Shown here one piece after another: positions 16,154 to 24,303 of a DNA stretch of 45,924 bases (position 1 is the stretch's first letter; every line of letters starts with the position of its first letter). The notes beneath the pieces are model-generated. The model was not told the origin of the DNA and did not search any database. It saw only the letters and a list, made by a program, of their open reading frames with translations. Location of the stretch: positions 1 through 45,924 of the forward strand of contig CAIKMZ010000045.1 of the NCBI GenBank assembly GCA_903828665.1. Reading direction: 5' to 3'. This DNA comes from an uncultured beta proteobacterium (GTDB lineage: Bacteria; Pseudomonadota; Gammaproteobacteria; Burkholderiales; Burkholderiaceae_C). Position numbers and translations under genes: made by a program.

Positions 16154-17398
16154 ATGCCAAACGACATGCCAGCGCCGTCCCCGACCGGGCTCATGCTCGG
16201 CGGCGGCGGTGCGCGCGCGGCCTACCAGGTCGGGGTGCTTGAAGCCATCGCCGACATCCGCAAGGCGGCCGGCGCGCTGCATGGGCTCAACCCGTTCCCG
16301 ATCATCACCGGCACCTCGGCCGGCGCCATCAATGCCGCCGCGCTGGCCTGCGGTGCCGATGATTTCGATGGCGCCGTGCTCCGCATCGTCGATATCTGGA
16401 GGGACATCCATGCCGATCAGGTCTACCGCGCGGACAGCTTCAGCATGCTGCGCTCGGGCGCGTCGCTGATGGGCTTGCTGGCCCTGGGCTGGCTGCTGGC
16501 GAAGTGGCAGCACAAGACGCCGCACTCGCTGCTCAACAACGCGCCGCTGCAGCGCCTGCCGGAACTGATCGCCCAGGGCCACATGCAGGCGCTGGCGGTC
16601 ACGGCATCGAGCTACAGCACCGGGGACCACATCACCTTCTTCGAAGGGGCGGCGCACCTGGCGCCCTGGATCCGCATGCAGCGCCGCGCCGTGCACGATC
16701 GCATCACCTATTCGCACCTGCTGGCGTCCTCGGCCATTCCCTTCGTCTTTCCGGCCACGCAGCTCGCGCTGGCCCGGCAGATGCAGTACTTCGGCGACGG
16801 CTCGATGCGCCAGTCGGCGCCGATCGCCCCCGCCATCCATATCGGCGCCAGCCGCATCCTGGTGGTCGGCGCCGGGCGCATGGTCGAGCCCAAGGAGGAA
16901 GCGCATCTGCACACCAGCCTGAGCTACCCCTCGCTGGCGCAGATCGCCGGGCATGCGCTGTCGAGCATCTTTCTCGATTCGCTGGCAGTGGACCTGGAGC
17001 GCATGCGCCGCATCAACCAGACCATGGCGCTGGTGCCGCCCGAGGCGCGCAGCGCCAGCGCACTGCACCACATCGACCTGCTGATGATCGCGCCCTCGCA
17101 GCGCCTGGACAGCATTGCCGCGCGCCACATCGGCGACCTGCCGCCGGCGGTGCGCACCATGCTCGGCGGCGTCGGCGTGTCAACCAAGGCATCCGACGTC
17201 AAGGGCGCGGCGCTGGCGAGCTACCTGCTGTTTGAATCGAACTACACACGCGAGCTGATGGCGCTGGGCTACGCCGACGCGCAGCGCCAGCGCGCGGAAA
17301 TCTGCACCTTCTTCGGCTGGGTCGATCGCGAAGCCGACGCATCAGCACGCACTAGCGCGATGCCCGAGCGCCGGGTCGATCCGCTGCGGCTGCATTGA
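16154..17398 (+). CDS. Patatin-like phospholipase
   Basis: The 414-residue protein carries the patatin catalytic dyad: an oxyanion loop GGGGARAAYQ (16-25), nucleophile Ser55 in GTSAGA and Asp215 in FGDGS. Known relatives are acyl hydrolases acting on membrane phospholipids or stored lipid. A hydrophobic stretch (MGLLALGWLLA) may touch the membrane. ATG 16154 is preferred; an in-frame start at 16004 would run back into the apbC start region. There is a GATAAT about 7 bases upstream that could be a -10 box. A palindromic repeat follows the stop. Confidence 0.9.
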   Translation: MPNDMPAPSPTGLMLGGGGARAAYQVGVLEAIADIRKAAGALHGLNPFPIITGTSAGAINAAALACGADDFDGAVLRIVDIWRDIHADQVYRADSFSMLRSGASLMGLLALGWLLAKWQHKTPHSLLNNAPLQRLPELIAQGHMQALAVTASSYSTGDHITFFEGAAHLAPWIRMQRRAVHDRITYSHLLASSAIPFVFPATQLALARQMQYFGDGSMRQSAPIAPAIHIGASRILVVGAGRMVEPKEEAHLHTSLSYPSLAQIAGHALSSIFLDSLAVDLERMRRINQTMALVPPEARSASALHHIDLLMIAPSQRLDSIAARHIGDLPPAVRTMLGGVGVSTKASDVKGAALASYLLFESNYTRELMALGYADAQRQRAEICTFFGWVDREADASARTSAMPERRVDPLRLH

Positions 17399-17434
17399 GG
17401 GAACGAAACAGCCCTGGAGGTCAGGAACCCGGTC

Positions 17435-17548
17435 TTGTCATTACGGGCTTGACCCGCAATCCACACAACGCATGCCACTGGATGCCGGATCGAGTCCGGC
17501 ATGACAAGCCGATGGATCGCCGCGTCGCTACGCTCCTCGCAATGACGG
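17435..17548. repeat. REP-like palindromic intergenic repeat, copy A
   Basis: Downstream of the patatin gene lies a block TGTCATTACGGGCTTGACCC..., a perfect 8-bp-arm palindrome ATGCCGGA-TCGAG-TCCGGCAT (17482-17502), and a second unit ending CGCAATGACGG. Close relatives occur at 24142 and, inverted, at 34041. The block fills the whole gap between two convergent genes. Confidence 0.8.
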
Positions 17549-17560
17549 CCAACGTGGCAA

Positions 17561-18343
17561 TCAAACGCCGGTCTTGAAGCGCGCCGCCAAGGCGCTGCTG
17601 TGGCGGGCCAGCAGGTTGCTGTCCAGGCCGACGGCGACGAACAGGCCACCGAGGTCGATGTAGCGCCGCGCCAGCGCTTCGTCGGCCATCAGGATGCCGG
17701 GCGCCTTGCCGGCGCGCAGGATGCGCTCGAACGCGTCCTCCATGGCGGCGCGCACCTGCGGGTGGTCCTGTTGGCCGATGAAGCCTATCGACGCCGACAG
17801 ATCGGCCGGGCCGATGAAGACACCATCGACACCGTCGACCGCCACGATGGCGTCGAGGTTGTCGAGCGCGGTCTGCGTTTCGGCCTGCACCAGCACGCAG
17901 ATCTGCTCGTTGGCCTGATGACCGTAGTCCGCAACGCGGCCCCAGCGCGAGGCCCGTGCCCCCCCCATGCCGCGGATGCCCTGCGGCGGATAGCGCGTGG
18001 CCTGCACCACGGCGCGCGCCTGCTCGGCCGTGTCGACCATCGGCACCAGAATCGTCTGCACGCCGAGGTCGAGGTACTGCTTGATCAGCGCAGCGCCAAC
18101 GTGGCCATGCCCGACCGGCACGCGCGCGATCGCGTGCGAAGCCGGATAGCCCGCGATCACCTGCAACTGCGCCAGGATGGTGTTGAGATCATTGGGCGCG
18201 TGCTCGCCGTCGATCAGCAGCCAGTCAAAGCCGGCGCCGGCGCAGATCTCGGTCGTGTACGAATTCGCCAGACCGAGCCACAAGCCGATCTGCAGTTCTT
18301 TCTGCGCCAGTGCGCGCTTGAACGGATTGACCGGATTTTTCAT
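17561..18343 (-). CDS. hpaI: 4-hydroxy-2-oxoheptanedioate aldolase (HpaI/HpcH family)
   Basis: This 260-residue class II aldolase is strongly HpaI-like: [65 protein letters not shown] and [13 protein letters not shown], ending [13 protein letters not shown]. HpaI enzymes use a divalent metal, held by the Glu of QAET and the Asp of GPAD, to cleave hydroxy-oxo acids to pyruvate and an aldehyde. The usual setting is homoprotocatechuate degradation, but no other hpa genes are seen. Instead it follows, with ATGA overlap, a MetE-like gene. The true substrate may therefore differ. A REP-like repeat lies downstream. Confidence 0.9.
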   Translation of the reverse strand: MKNPVNPFKRALAQKELQIGLWLGLANSYTTEICAGAGFDWLLIDGEHAPNDLNTILAQLQVIAGYPASHAIARVPVGHGHVGAALIKQYLDLGVQTILVPMVDTAEQARAVVQATRYPPQGIRGMGGARASRWGRVADYGHQANEQICVLVQAETQTALDNLDAIVAVDGVDGVFIGPADLSASIGFIGQQDHPQVRAAMEDAFERILRAGKAPGILMADEALARRYIDLGGLFVAVGLDSNLLARHSSALAARFKTGV

Positions 18344-19383
18344 ACTGCACCGTAGCGCTGCCGCGCCAGCGCGGCGCCGGCCGCCAGCGCCGCGAGTTTC
18401 TTCTCGGCCACAGCGCGGCTCATCGGCGCCAGGCCGCAGTTGGTGCAGGGAAACAGGCGGTTCTTCGGCACGAACTGCAGCGCTTTGCCGATGGTGTCGG
18501 CCACCTGCTCGGGCGTTTCGATCGCGTCACTGGCGACATCGATCACGCCGACCATCACGTCCTTGCCCGCCAGCAGCGCCATCAGATCGGGCGGCACGTG
18601 CGAGTGGTAGCACTCGAGGCTGACCTGCTGGATGCTGCTCGCCGCCAGCGCCGGGAAGATCGCCTCGTACTGGCGCCATTCGTTGCCCAGCGTTTCCTTC
18701 CAGTCGACATTGGCCTTGATGCCGTAGCCGTAGCAAATGTGAACGGCCGTCGTGCAGGTCAGGCCCTGCGCCGCGCGCTCGAGCGCCTTGACGCCCCAGT
18801 CCGCCGCGTCCTTCAGGTAAACATTGAAAGCCGGTTCGTCGAACTGGATGATGTCGACGCCGTCGGCCTGCAGCGCCAGCGCCTCCTGGTTGAGCAGCTC
18901 GGCAAACGCGAAAGCCATCTTGACCTTGTCGCCGTAGAAGCGGTCGGCCACGGTGTCGACGATCGTCAGCGGTCCGGGCAGCGTGAACTTGAGCCTCTTC
19001 TTCGTGTGCGCGCGCGCCAGTTGCGCTTCGATCGCGTGGACCCGGCCCTTGAGGCGCAGCGGCGCAATGACCTGCGGCACCTGCGCGTCGTAGCGGCCGT
19101 TGCGGATGCCCATGGTGACCTTGTGCTCAAAGTCGATGCCTTCGACCTGTTCCAGAAAACCGTGCACGAAGTGCTGGCGCGACTGCTCGCCGTCGCCGAT
19201 GATGTCCAGGCCCGCATCCTCCTGCTCCTTGATCCACAGCAGCGTCGCGTCCGCCTTGGCCTGCTGCAGTTCGGCGCCCTGCGCCTTCCACTGCGGCCAG
19301 AGTTTTTCGGTCTCGGACAGCCAGGCCGGTTTGGGAAGGCTGCCGGCGATGGCGGTTTGAAACAGTTCGGTCGATTGCGGCAT
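18340..19383 (-). CDS. Short MetE-like (cobalamin-independent methionine synthase C-terminal type) protein
   Basis: The 347-residue protein corresponds to the C-terminal catalytic barrel of MetE, without the N-terminal half of the ~750-residue enzyme. Visible are [10 protein letters not shown] at the start, [32 protein letters not shown], and zinc-ligand motifs [16 protein letters not shown] and [10 protein letters not shown]. Relatives transfer a methyl group to a thiol; methyl donor and acceptor for this short type are uncertain. Start ATG 19383 has GGAATCC just upstream. Longer in-frame reading to 19830 overlaps the membrane-protein gene and is not used. It is the middle gene of a three-gene minus-strand operon. 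Confidence 0.85.
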   Translation of the reverse strand: MPQSTELFQTAIAGSLPKPAWLSETEKLWPQWKAQGAELQQAKADATLLWIKEQEDAGLDIIGDGEQSRQHFVHGFLEQVEGIDFEHKVTMGIRNGRYDAQVPQVIAPLRLKGRVHAIEAQLARAHTKKRLKFTLPGPLTIVDTVADRFYGDKVKMAFAFAELLNQEALALQADGVDIIQFDEPAFNVYLKDAADWGVKALERAAQGLTCTTAVHICYGYGIKANVDWKETLGNEWRQYEAIFPALAASSIQQVSLECYHSHVPPDLMALLAGKDVMVGVIDVASDAIETPEQVADTIGKALQFVPKNRLFPCTNCGLAPMSRAVAEKKLAALAAGAALARQRYGAV

Positions 19384-19394
19384 GAGGATTCCAA

Positions 19395-19730
19395 TCAAGA
19401 AAAAGGATAGCGCTGGTGCAGGCTTCGCGCATTGAGCAGCAGGCCCGACACTAGGGTGAACAAGGCAACCGCACCCAGGATGACGGCGGCGGTCGTCCAG
19501 GGCCTGCCCATTTGCTGGCGCATCTGCACCAGCTCCAGCGCGGCAGCCAGCCAAACCAGACTCGCCGCGTACGCCGCGCACTGCAGCACGATCAGGCTCC
19601 AGCGTTTCCTGTAGAACAGGAGCAGCGGCAAGGCCATGCAAAGGGCAACCAGCGCATAGCTGCCGGCGCGGAAGAAGTGCGCGCCGATCAGGGCCGCGGA
19701 GATGATGAACAGGGTGATGCGAGGAATCAT
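19395..19730 (-). CDS. Small membrane protein, four predicted spans
   Basis: The 111-residue product starts MIPRITLFIISAALIGAHFF and has about four hydrophobic segments: LFIISAALIGAHFFRAG, ALVALCMALPLLLF, LIVLQCAAYAASLVWLAAALEL and AAVILGAVALFTLVSGLLL. It ends 11 bases before the MetE-like gene, so they are probably co-transcribed. No family is recognised. A role linked to the methyltransferase or aldolase is speculation. Confidence 0.75.
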   Translation of the reverse strand: MIPRITLFIISAALIGAHFFRAGSYALVALCMALPLLLFYRKRWSLIVLQCAAYAASLVWLAAALELVQMRQQMGRPWTTAAVILGAVALFTLVSGLLLNARSLHQRYPFS

Positions 19731-19883
19731 GGGACGAGGTGCGAAGGGTCGCCGGATTCTGCCACGAGTCCCCGATAATGCAGAGCGTCGCTGCGACCGC
19801 AATACCCGCTCTGGTAGCATGGCCACCCATACCAAGAAACGATCCGCCGGTGGGCGCAACGTTCGCTCATCTACAGGAAAACC

Positions 19884-21056
19884 ATGAAGACAGTTCCGTT
19901 TTTTCTCACTCTGATATGCGGCCTGGGTGCAGCCTCGCTCATCGGCTGCGGCGGCAAGGCCGACGGCGCGGGCCCGGCTGCGCCAGCCAGTGCGGCGGCG
20001 GCATCGAGCACCGGCCCGGCCATCACGGTCAGCACCGTGCGCGCGCTCAAGCGCGATTTGCGCGTCCTGCTCGAAGCCGCCGGCACCGTCACGCCGCTGA
20101 CCAGTGTCGATGTGCGCTCCCAGGTGACCAGCATCGTGAGCAAGGTCCATATCAAGGATGGCCAGTTCGTCAAAACCGGCGAGCTGCTGTTCACGCTCGA
20201 CGCCCGCACGGATGAGGCCAATGTCGCGAAGGCGCAGGCGCAACTGGCCAAGGACAACGCCGCGCTAGCCGACGCCCAGCGCCAGTGGGCGCGTTCCCAG
20301 CAGCTGCTGGCGCAGAATTTCATTTCGCAGGGCGCCGTTGATACGACGCGGGCACTGGTCGATTCGCAGCTCGCCGCAGTGGCAGCCGACCAGGCCGCGA
20401 TCGACGCGGCGCGCGTCGCGCTGTCCTACTCCCGCATCACGGCACCCAACGCCGGACGCGCCGGCACCGTGGCCGTCTCCGCCGGAAACGCGGTGCAGGC
20501 CAATCTCACGCCGCTGGTGACGATCACGCAACTCGATCCAATCGCGGTGGCCTTCAGCATTCCACAGCGCAACCTGAGCGATGCGCTGGCGGCGCTCAAG
20601 AATGGCGGCGCCGAGGTCACGGCCGAACTGGGCGACCAGGGCGGGCGCTTCAGCGGACGCCTGAAGTTCGTGGACAACGCGGTCGATGCCAACTCGGGCT
20701 CGGTCAAGGTCAAGGCCGTGTTCGACAACCCGGATGGCAAGCTCTGGCCCGGCGCTTTTGTCCAGGTGTCGCAGACCGTGAGCACGCTCAAGGACGTGGT
20801 CGTGATCCCGCAGGCCTCCATTATCCAGAGCGCGCGCGGCGCCATTGTCTACGTCGTGCAGGACGGCAAGGCGATCCTCAAACCGGTGCAGGTTTTGAAC
20901 GCCCAAGGTGAGGACGCGGCAGTCAGCGGCGTCACCGCCGGCGAATCGGTGGTGCTGGTCGGCAAGCAGAATCTGCGGCCCGGCTCGGCGGTGGTCGAGC
21001 GCGCTAAGGGCGACGCCGCCAACCCGGCCGCGAGCAAGCAACCGGCCAAGCCATGA
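19884..21056 (+). CDS. RND efflux periplasmic adaptor (membrane fusion protein)
   Basis: This 390-residue lipoprotein-type adaptor has a signal peptide with lipobox (SLIGC, Cys at ~22). The usual layout follows: barrel-sandwich/lipoyl half (VDVRSQVTSIVSKVHIKDGQFV), an alpha-helical hairpin (ANVAKAQAQLAKDNAALADA), the second lipoyl half (YSRITAPNAGRAGTVAVSAG), a beta-barrel (LDPIAVAFSIPQRNL) and a membrane-proximal domain. It would bridge an inner-membrane RND pump and an outer-membrane channel, MdtA-like. CAGGAAAACC precedes the ATG. The stop overlaps the permease start as ATGA. No TolC/NodT-type channel gene follows. Confidence 0.93.
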   Translation: MKTVPFFLTLICGLGAASLIGCGGKADGAGPAAPASAAAASSTGPAITVSTVRALKRDLRVLLEAAGTVTPLTSVDVRSQVTSIVSKVHIKDGQFVKTGELLFTLDARTDEANVAKAQAQLAKDNAALADAQRQWARSQQLLAQNFISQGAVDTTRALVDSQLAAVAADQAAIDAARVALSYSRITAPNAGRAGTVAVSAGNAVQANLTPLVTITQLDPIAVAFSIPQRNLSDALAALKNGGAEVTAELGDQGGRFSGRLKFVDNAVDANSGSVKVKAVFDNPDGKLWPGAFVQVSQTVSTLKDVVVIPQASIIQSARGAIVYVVQDGKAILKPVQVLNAQGEDAAVSGVTAGESVVLVGKQNLRPGSAVVERAKGDAANPAASKQPAKP

Positions 21057-24000
21057 ACCTGTCCGAACTTTTCATCCGCCGTCCGGTGATGACGATGCTG
21101 CTCAACGCAGCGATCGTGCTGGCCGGCGTGCTCGGCTATCGCAACATCCCGGTGGCGGCTTTGCCGAGCTACGACACGCCGGTTATCAACGTTTCGGCAG
21201 ATCTGGCAGGCGCCAATCCGGAAACCATGGCGAGCTCGGTGGCACTGATGCTGGAGAAGCAGTTCCAGACCGTGCCCGGACTCAAGACCATCAGTTCCAC
21301 CAGCACGCTGGGCAACACCTCTCTGACGCTGGAATTCGAGGAAGGCCGCAACATCGACGCCGCCGCGGTTGACGTGCAGGCGGCGCTGCTGCGTGCCCAG
21401 CGCTCGCTGCCGGTCGACATGACGGCAACGCCGGCCTACCGCAAGGTCAATCCGGCCGATGCGCCCATCCTGCTGATCGCACTGACCTCGCCCTCGGTCA
21501 ACCCGTCGGATCTGCAGGACTACGCCGAACACCTGATCTCGCCGACGCTGACCACCATCGACGGCGTGGCCCAGGTCAGCATCTTCGGCTCCAAGCGTTA
21601 CGCGGTGCGGGTGCGCGTCAAGCCCGAGGCGCTCGCGGTGCGCAACATCGGCCTGGACGAATTGAGCTCGGCGCTCAAGGCCGCCAACGTCAATACCCCG
21701 GTGGGCACCTTTGACGGCCCGAACCAGACCCTGACGCTGCAGGCCAACCGGCAGCTCAAAAGCGCGGCCGATTTTGCCGACCTGATCGTCAGCACGCGCG
21801 GCGGCAACCCGGTGTGGCTCAGGGATGTGGCGCAGGTCGAGGACAGCCTGGAGACGCTCAAGAGCTGGGCCACGCTCAATGGCGAGAACTCGATCACAAT
21901 CGCCGTGCAGCGCCAGCCCGGCGCCAACACGGTCAAGGTGGTCGACGCGGTGCGCGCCACCCTGCCAAAGCTGCAAAGCCAGATGCCGCAGTCGGTCGCG
22001 ATGACGCCGATCAATGACCGCTCGGTCTCGGTGCGCGAGGCGCTGCACGACGTCTCGCTCACGCTGCTGGGCACCATCGCCCTGGTGGTGCTGGTGATCT
22101 TCCTGTTCCTGCGCCGCTTTGTCGCCACCCTGATTCCGACGCTGTCGCTGCCGGTCTCCCTGATCGGCGCCGTCGCGCTGCTGTGGGGCTTCTCCTACAG
22201 CCTGGACAACATCTCGCTGCTCGGACTGACGCTGGCCGTCGGGCTGGTGGTGGACGACGCGATCGTGGTGCTGGAAAACATCATCCGCCACGTCGAGAAC
22301 GGCGTGCCGCCGTTTTCCGCCGCCATGCGCGGCGCGCGCGAAGTGGGCTTCACCATCATCGCGATTTCGACCTCGCTGATCGCCGTCTTCATCCCGATCT
22401 TCTTCATGCCGGGCGTGATCGGGTTGCTGTTCCACGAGTTCGCCGTGGTCGTCGGTCTGGCCATCGTGGTCTCGGCTTTCGTCTCGCTCACGCTGGTGCC
22501 GATGCTGGCGAGCCGCTTCCTGTCGGACGAGGCGCACAAGAAGCCGCCCGGCGCCCTGGTGCGCTCTTTCGAACGCGGCTTCAACGCGGTGCTTGCTGTC
22601 TACACGCGCATGCTCGACGTCGCCCTGCGCCACCGCAAGTTAGTGCTGCTGATCGCCCTGGCCACGTTTGTCGCGACCGCCTGGCTGATGGTCATCATTC
22701 CAAAGGGTTTCTTCCCGGAAGAGGACATCGGCCAGATTTCGGTCTCGACGGAAGCCTCCGAAGACACCTCCTTTCCGGCCATGGTCACGCTGCAGGAACG
22801 CGTGGCCGCGGTCTTTCGCGCCGACCCGAACGTGGCGGCCGTGAGCTCCTTCAACGGCGGCAGCGGCGCGCAGAACACCGGACGCATGTTCATCACGCTC
22901 AAACCCGGCGGCCAGCGCCAGCCGATGGCCAAGGTGGTCGAGGGCCTGCGGCGCAAGCTGCGCGGTGTCGCCGGCATTGCGGTCTTCATGCGCCCGATCC
23001 AGAACCTGCAGCTCGGCGGGCGCCAGAGCAAGGCGCAGTACCAGTACATCCTGCAAAGCGTGCGCGCCGACGAACTCAACGCCTGGGCCACCAAACTGCA
23101 GGACCAGTTCCGCGCCGACCCGATCTTCCGCGATGTGACCAGCGACGCGCAATTGCGCGGGCTGCAGGCGCAGCTCAAGATCGACCGCGATCGCGCCAAC
23201 ACGCTGGGCGTCTCGATCGACGCCATCCGCACCGCCCTGTTCAGCGCCTTCGGCGAGCGCCAGGTCTCGACCATCTACCTGCCGACTGACAGCTACCAGG
23301 TGATCATGGAAGTCGCGCCCGAAGGCAAGCTCGACGAGCACGCCCTGGGCGGCATCTACGTGCGCTCGACCAATGGCGCGATGGTGGCACTCTCGAGCTT
23401 CACCACGGTGGAGCGCACCGTCGGCCCGATGTCGATCAACCATGTCGGCCAGCTGCAGGCGGTGACGATCTCGTTCAACCTGGCGCCGGGCGCGGCGCTG
23501 GGCGATGCCACGGCCAAGATCGATGCGGCGCGCGGCGCGATCCAGATGCCGACCTCCATCATCACCAGCTATGGCGGCGACGCGGCGGTGTTCAAGAGCT
23601 CGCAGGGCAGCCAGGCGATCCTGATCGTGGCGGCCCTGCTCGTGATCTACGTGCTGCTCGGCGTGCTGTACGAGAGTTACATCCACCCGATCACGATTCT
23701 GGCCGGCTTGCCGTCAGCGGCGGTCGGCGCGCTGGCGACGCTGATGCTATTCGATCAGGACCTGACGCTGATCGCCACCATCGGCATCGTGCTGCTGATC
23801 GGCATCGTGAAGAAGAACGCCATCATGATGATCGACTTTGCGCTCGATGCGCAGCGCCATCAGGGCATGACGCCGGCGATGGCGATCCGCGAAGCCTGCA
23901 TCCTGCGCTTCCGCCCGATCATGATGACGACGCTGGCCGCGCTGATGGGCGCGCTGCCGATCGCCATCGGCATCGGCGCCGGCGCCGAACTGCGCCAGCC

Positions 24001-24136
24001 GCTGGGCCTGGCCGTGGTCGGCGGCCTGGTGTTCTCGCAGGCCATCACGCTCTTCATCACCCCGGTGATCTACCTCGCCCTGGACCGATTCAGCGGCCAT
24101 GGGCCGGTGCTGACGCCGGAAGTGGCGACGAGCTGA
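21053..24136 (+). CDS. RND efflux permease, HAE-1 type (MdtB/AcrB-like)
   Basis: The 1027-residue pump starts MNLSELFIRRPVMTMLLNAA, the first span of RND permeases. It has two large periplasmic domains and the conserved TM4 motif LAVGLVVDDAIVVLEN, whose paired Asp residues relay protons. The second half repeats the pattern, with IVLLIGIVKKNAIMMIDFAL carrying the TM10 Lys. It should export hydrophobic or amphiphilic drugs by proton antiport with the adaptor encoded just upstream. Substrates cannot be predicted. Full length, no damage seen. A pair of REP-like palindromes follows the stop. Confidence 0.95.
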   Translation: MNLSELFIRRPVMTMLLNAAIVLAGVLGYRNIPVAALPSYDTPVINVSADLAGANPETMASSVALMLEKQFQTVPGLKTISSTSTLGNTSLTLEFEEGRNIDAAAVDVQAALLRAQRSLPVDMTATPAYRKVNPADAPILLIALTSPSVNPSDLQDYAEHLISPTLTTIDGVAQVSIFGSKRYAVRVRVKPEALAVRNIGLDELSSALKAANVNTPVGTFDGPNQTLTLQANRQLKSAADFADLIVSTRGGNPVWLRDVAQVEDSLETLKSWATLNGENSITIAVQRQPGANTVKVVDAVRATLPKLQSQMPQSVAMTPINDRSVSVREALHDVSLTLLGTIALVVLVIFLFLRRFVATLIPTLSLPVSLIGAVALLWGFSYSLDNISLLGLTLAVGLVVDDAIVVLENIIRHVENGVPPFSAAMRGAREVGFTIIAISTSLIAVFIPIFFMPGVIGLLFHEFAVVVGLAIVVSAFVSLTLVPMLASRFLSDEAHKKPPGALVRSFERGFNAVLAVYTRMLDVALRHRKLVLLIALATFVATAWLMVIIPKGFFPEEDIGQISVSTEASEDTSFPAMVTLQERVAAVFRADPNVAAVSSFNGGSGAQNTGRMFITLKPGGQRQPMAKVVEGLRRKLRGVAGIAVFMRPIQNLQLGGRQSKAQYQYILQSVRADELNAWATKLQDQFRADPIFRDVTSDAQLRGLQAQLKIDRDRANTLGVSIDAIRTALFSAFGERQVSTIYLPTDSYQVIMEVAPEGKLDEHALGGIYVRSTNGAMVALSSFTTVERTVGPMSINHVGQLQAVTISFNLAPGAALGDATAKIDAARGAIQMPTSIITSYGGDAAVFKSSQGSQAILIVAALLVIYVLLGVLYESYIHPITILAGLPSAAVGALATLMLFDQDLTLIATIGIVLLIGIVKKNAIMMIDFALDAQRHQGMTPAMAIREACILRFRPIMMTTLAALMGALPIAIGIGAGAELRQPLGLAVVGGLVFSQAITLFITPVIYLALDRFSGHGPVLTPEVATS

Positions 24137-24141
24137 ACAAG

Positions 24142-24252
24142 ACATGGATGCCGGATCAGGTCCGGCATGAAGAATCCGGGCTGTCGTTGCGGACCCCGAC
24201 CCGCAATCCATGGCCCGCACCGCCTGGATGCCGGATCGAGTCCGGGATGACA
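24142..24252. repeat. REP-like palindromic intergenic repeat, copy B (double unit)
   Basis: Two related palindromes flank a GTTGCGG...CCGCAAT unit. They are ATGCCGGA-TCAGG-TCCGGCAT at 24148-24168 and a one-mismatch copy, ATGCCGGA-TCGAG-TCCGGGAT, at 24228-24248. TTGCGG (24187-24192) pairs with CCGCAA (24201-24206). It sits between the RND permease stop and the metG promoter region. Confidence 0.8.
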
Positions 24253-24273
24253 ACCGGGTGCGGCGACTAAAAT
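24247..24273 (+). promoter_or_regulatory. Candidate metG promoter
   Basis: ATGACA (24247-24252) and TAAAAT (24268-24273) form a sigma70-like pair with a 15-base spacer, 30 bases before the metG start. The -35 candidate overlaps the end of REP-like copy B, so the repeat may have supplied part of the promoter. The short spacer lowers confidence. Confidence 0.35.
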
Positions 24274-24303
24274 CACGCTTCCCCCTCGAAAGCCACAGCT
24301 CCC

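Noticed and set aside
19731-20243. Upstream extension of the small membrane protein gene
   Set aside because: It lies antisense to the RND adaptor and has no membrane-protein character.
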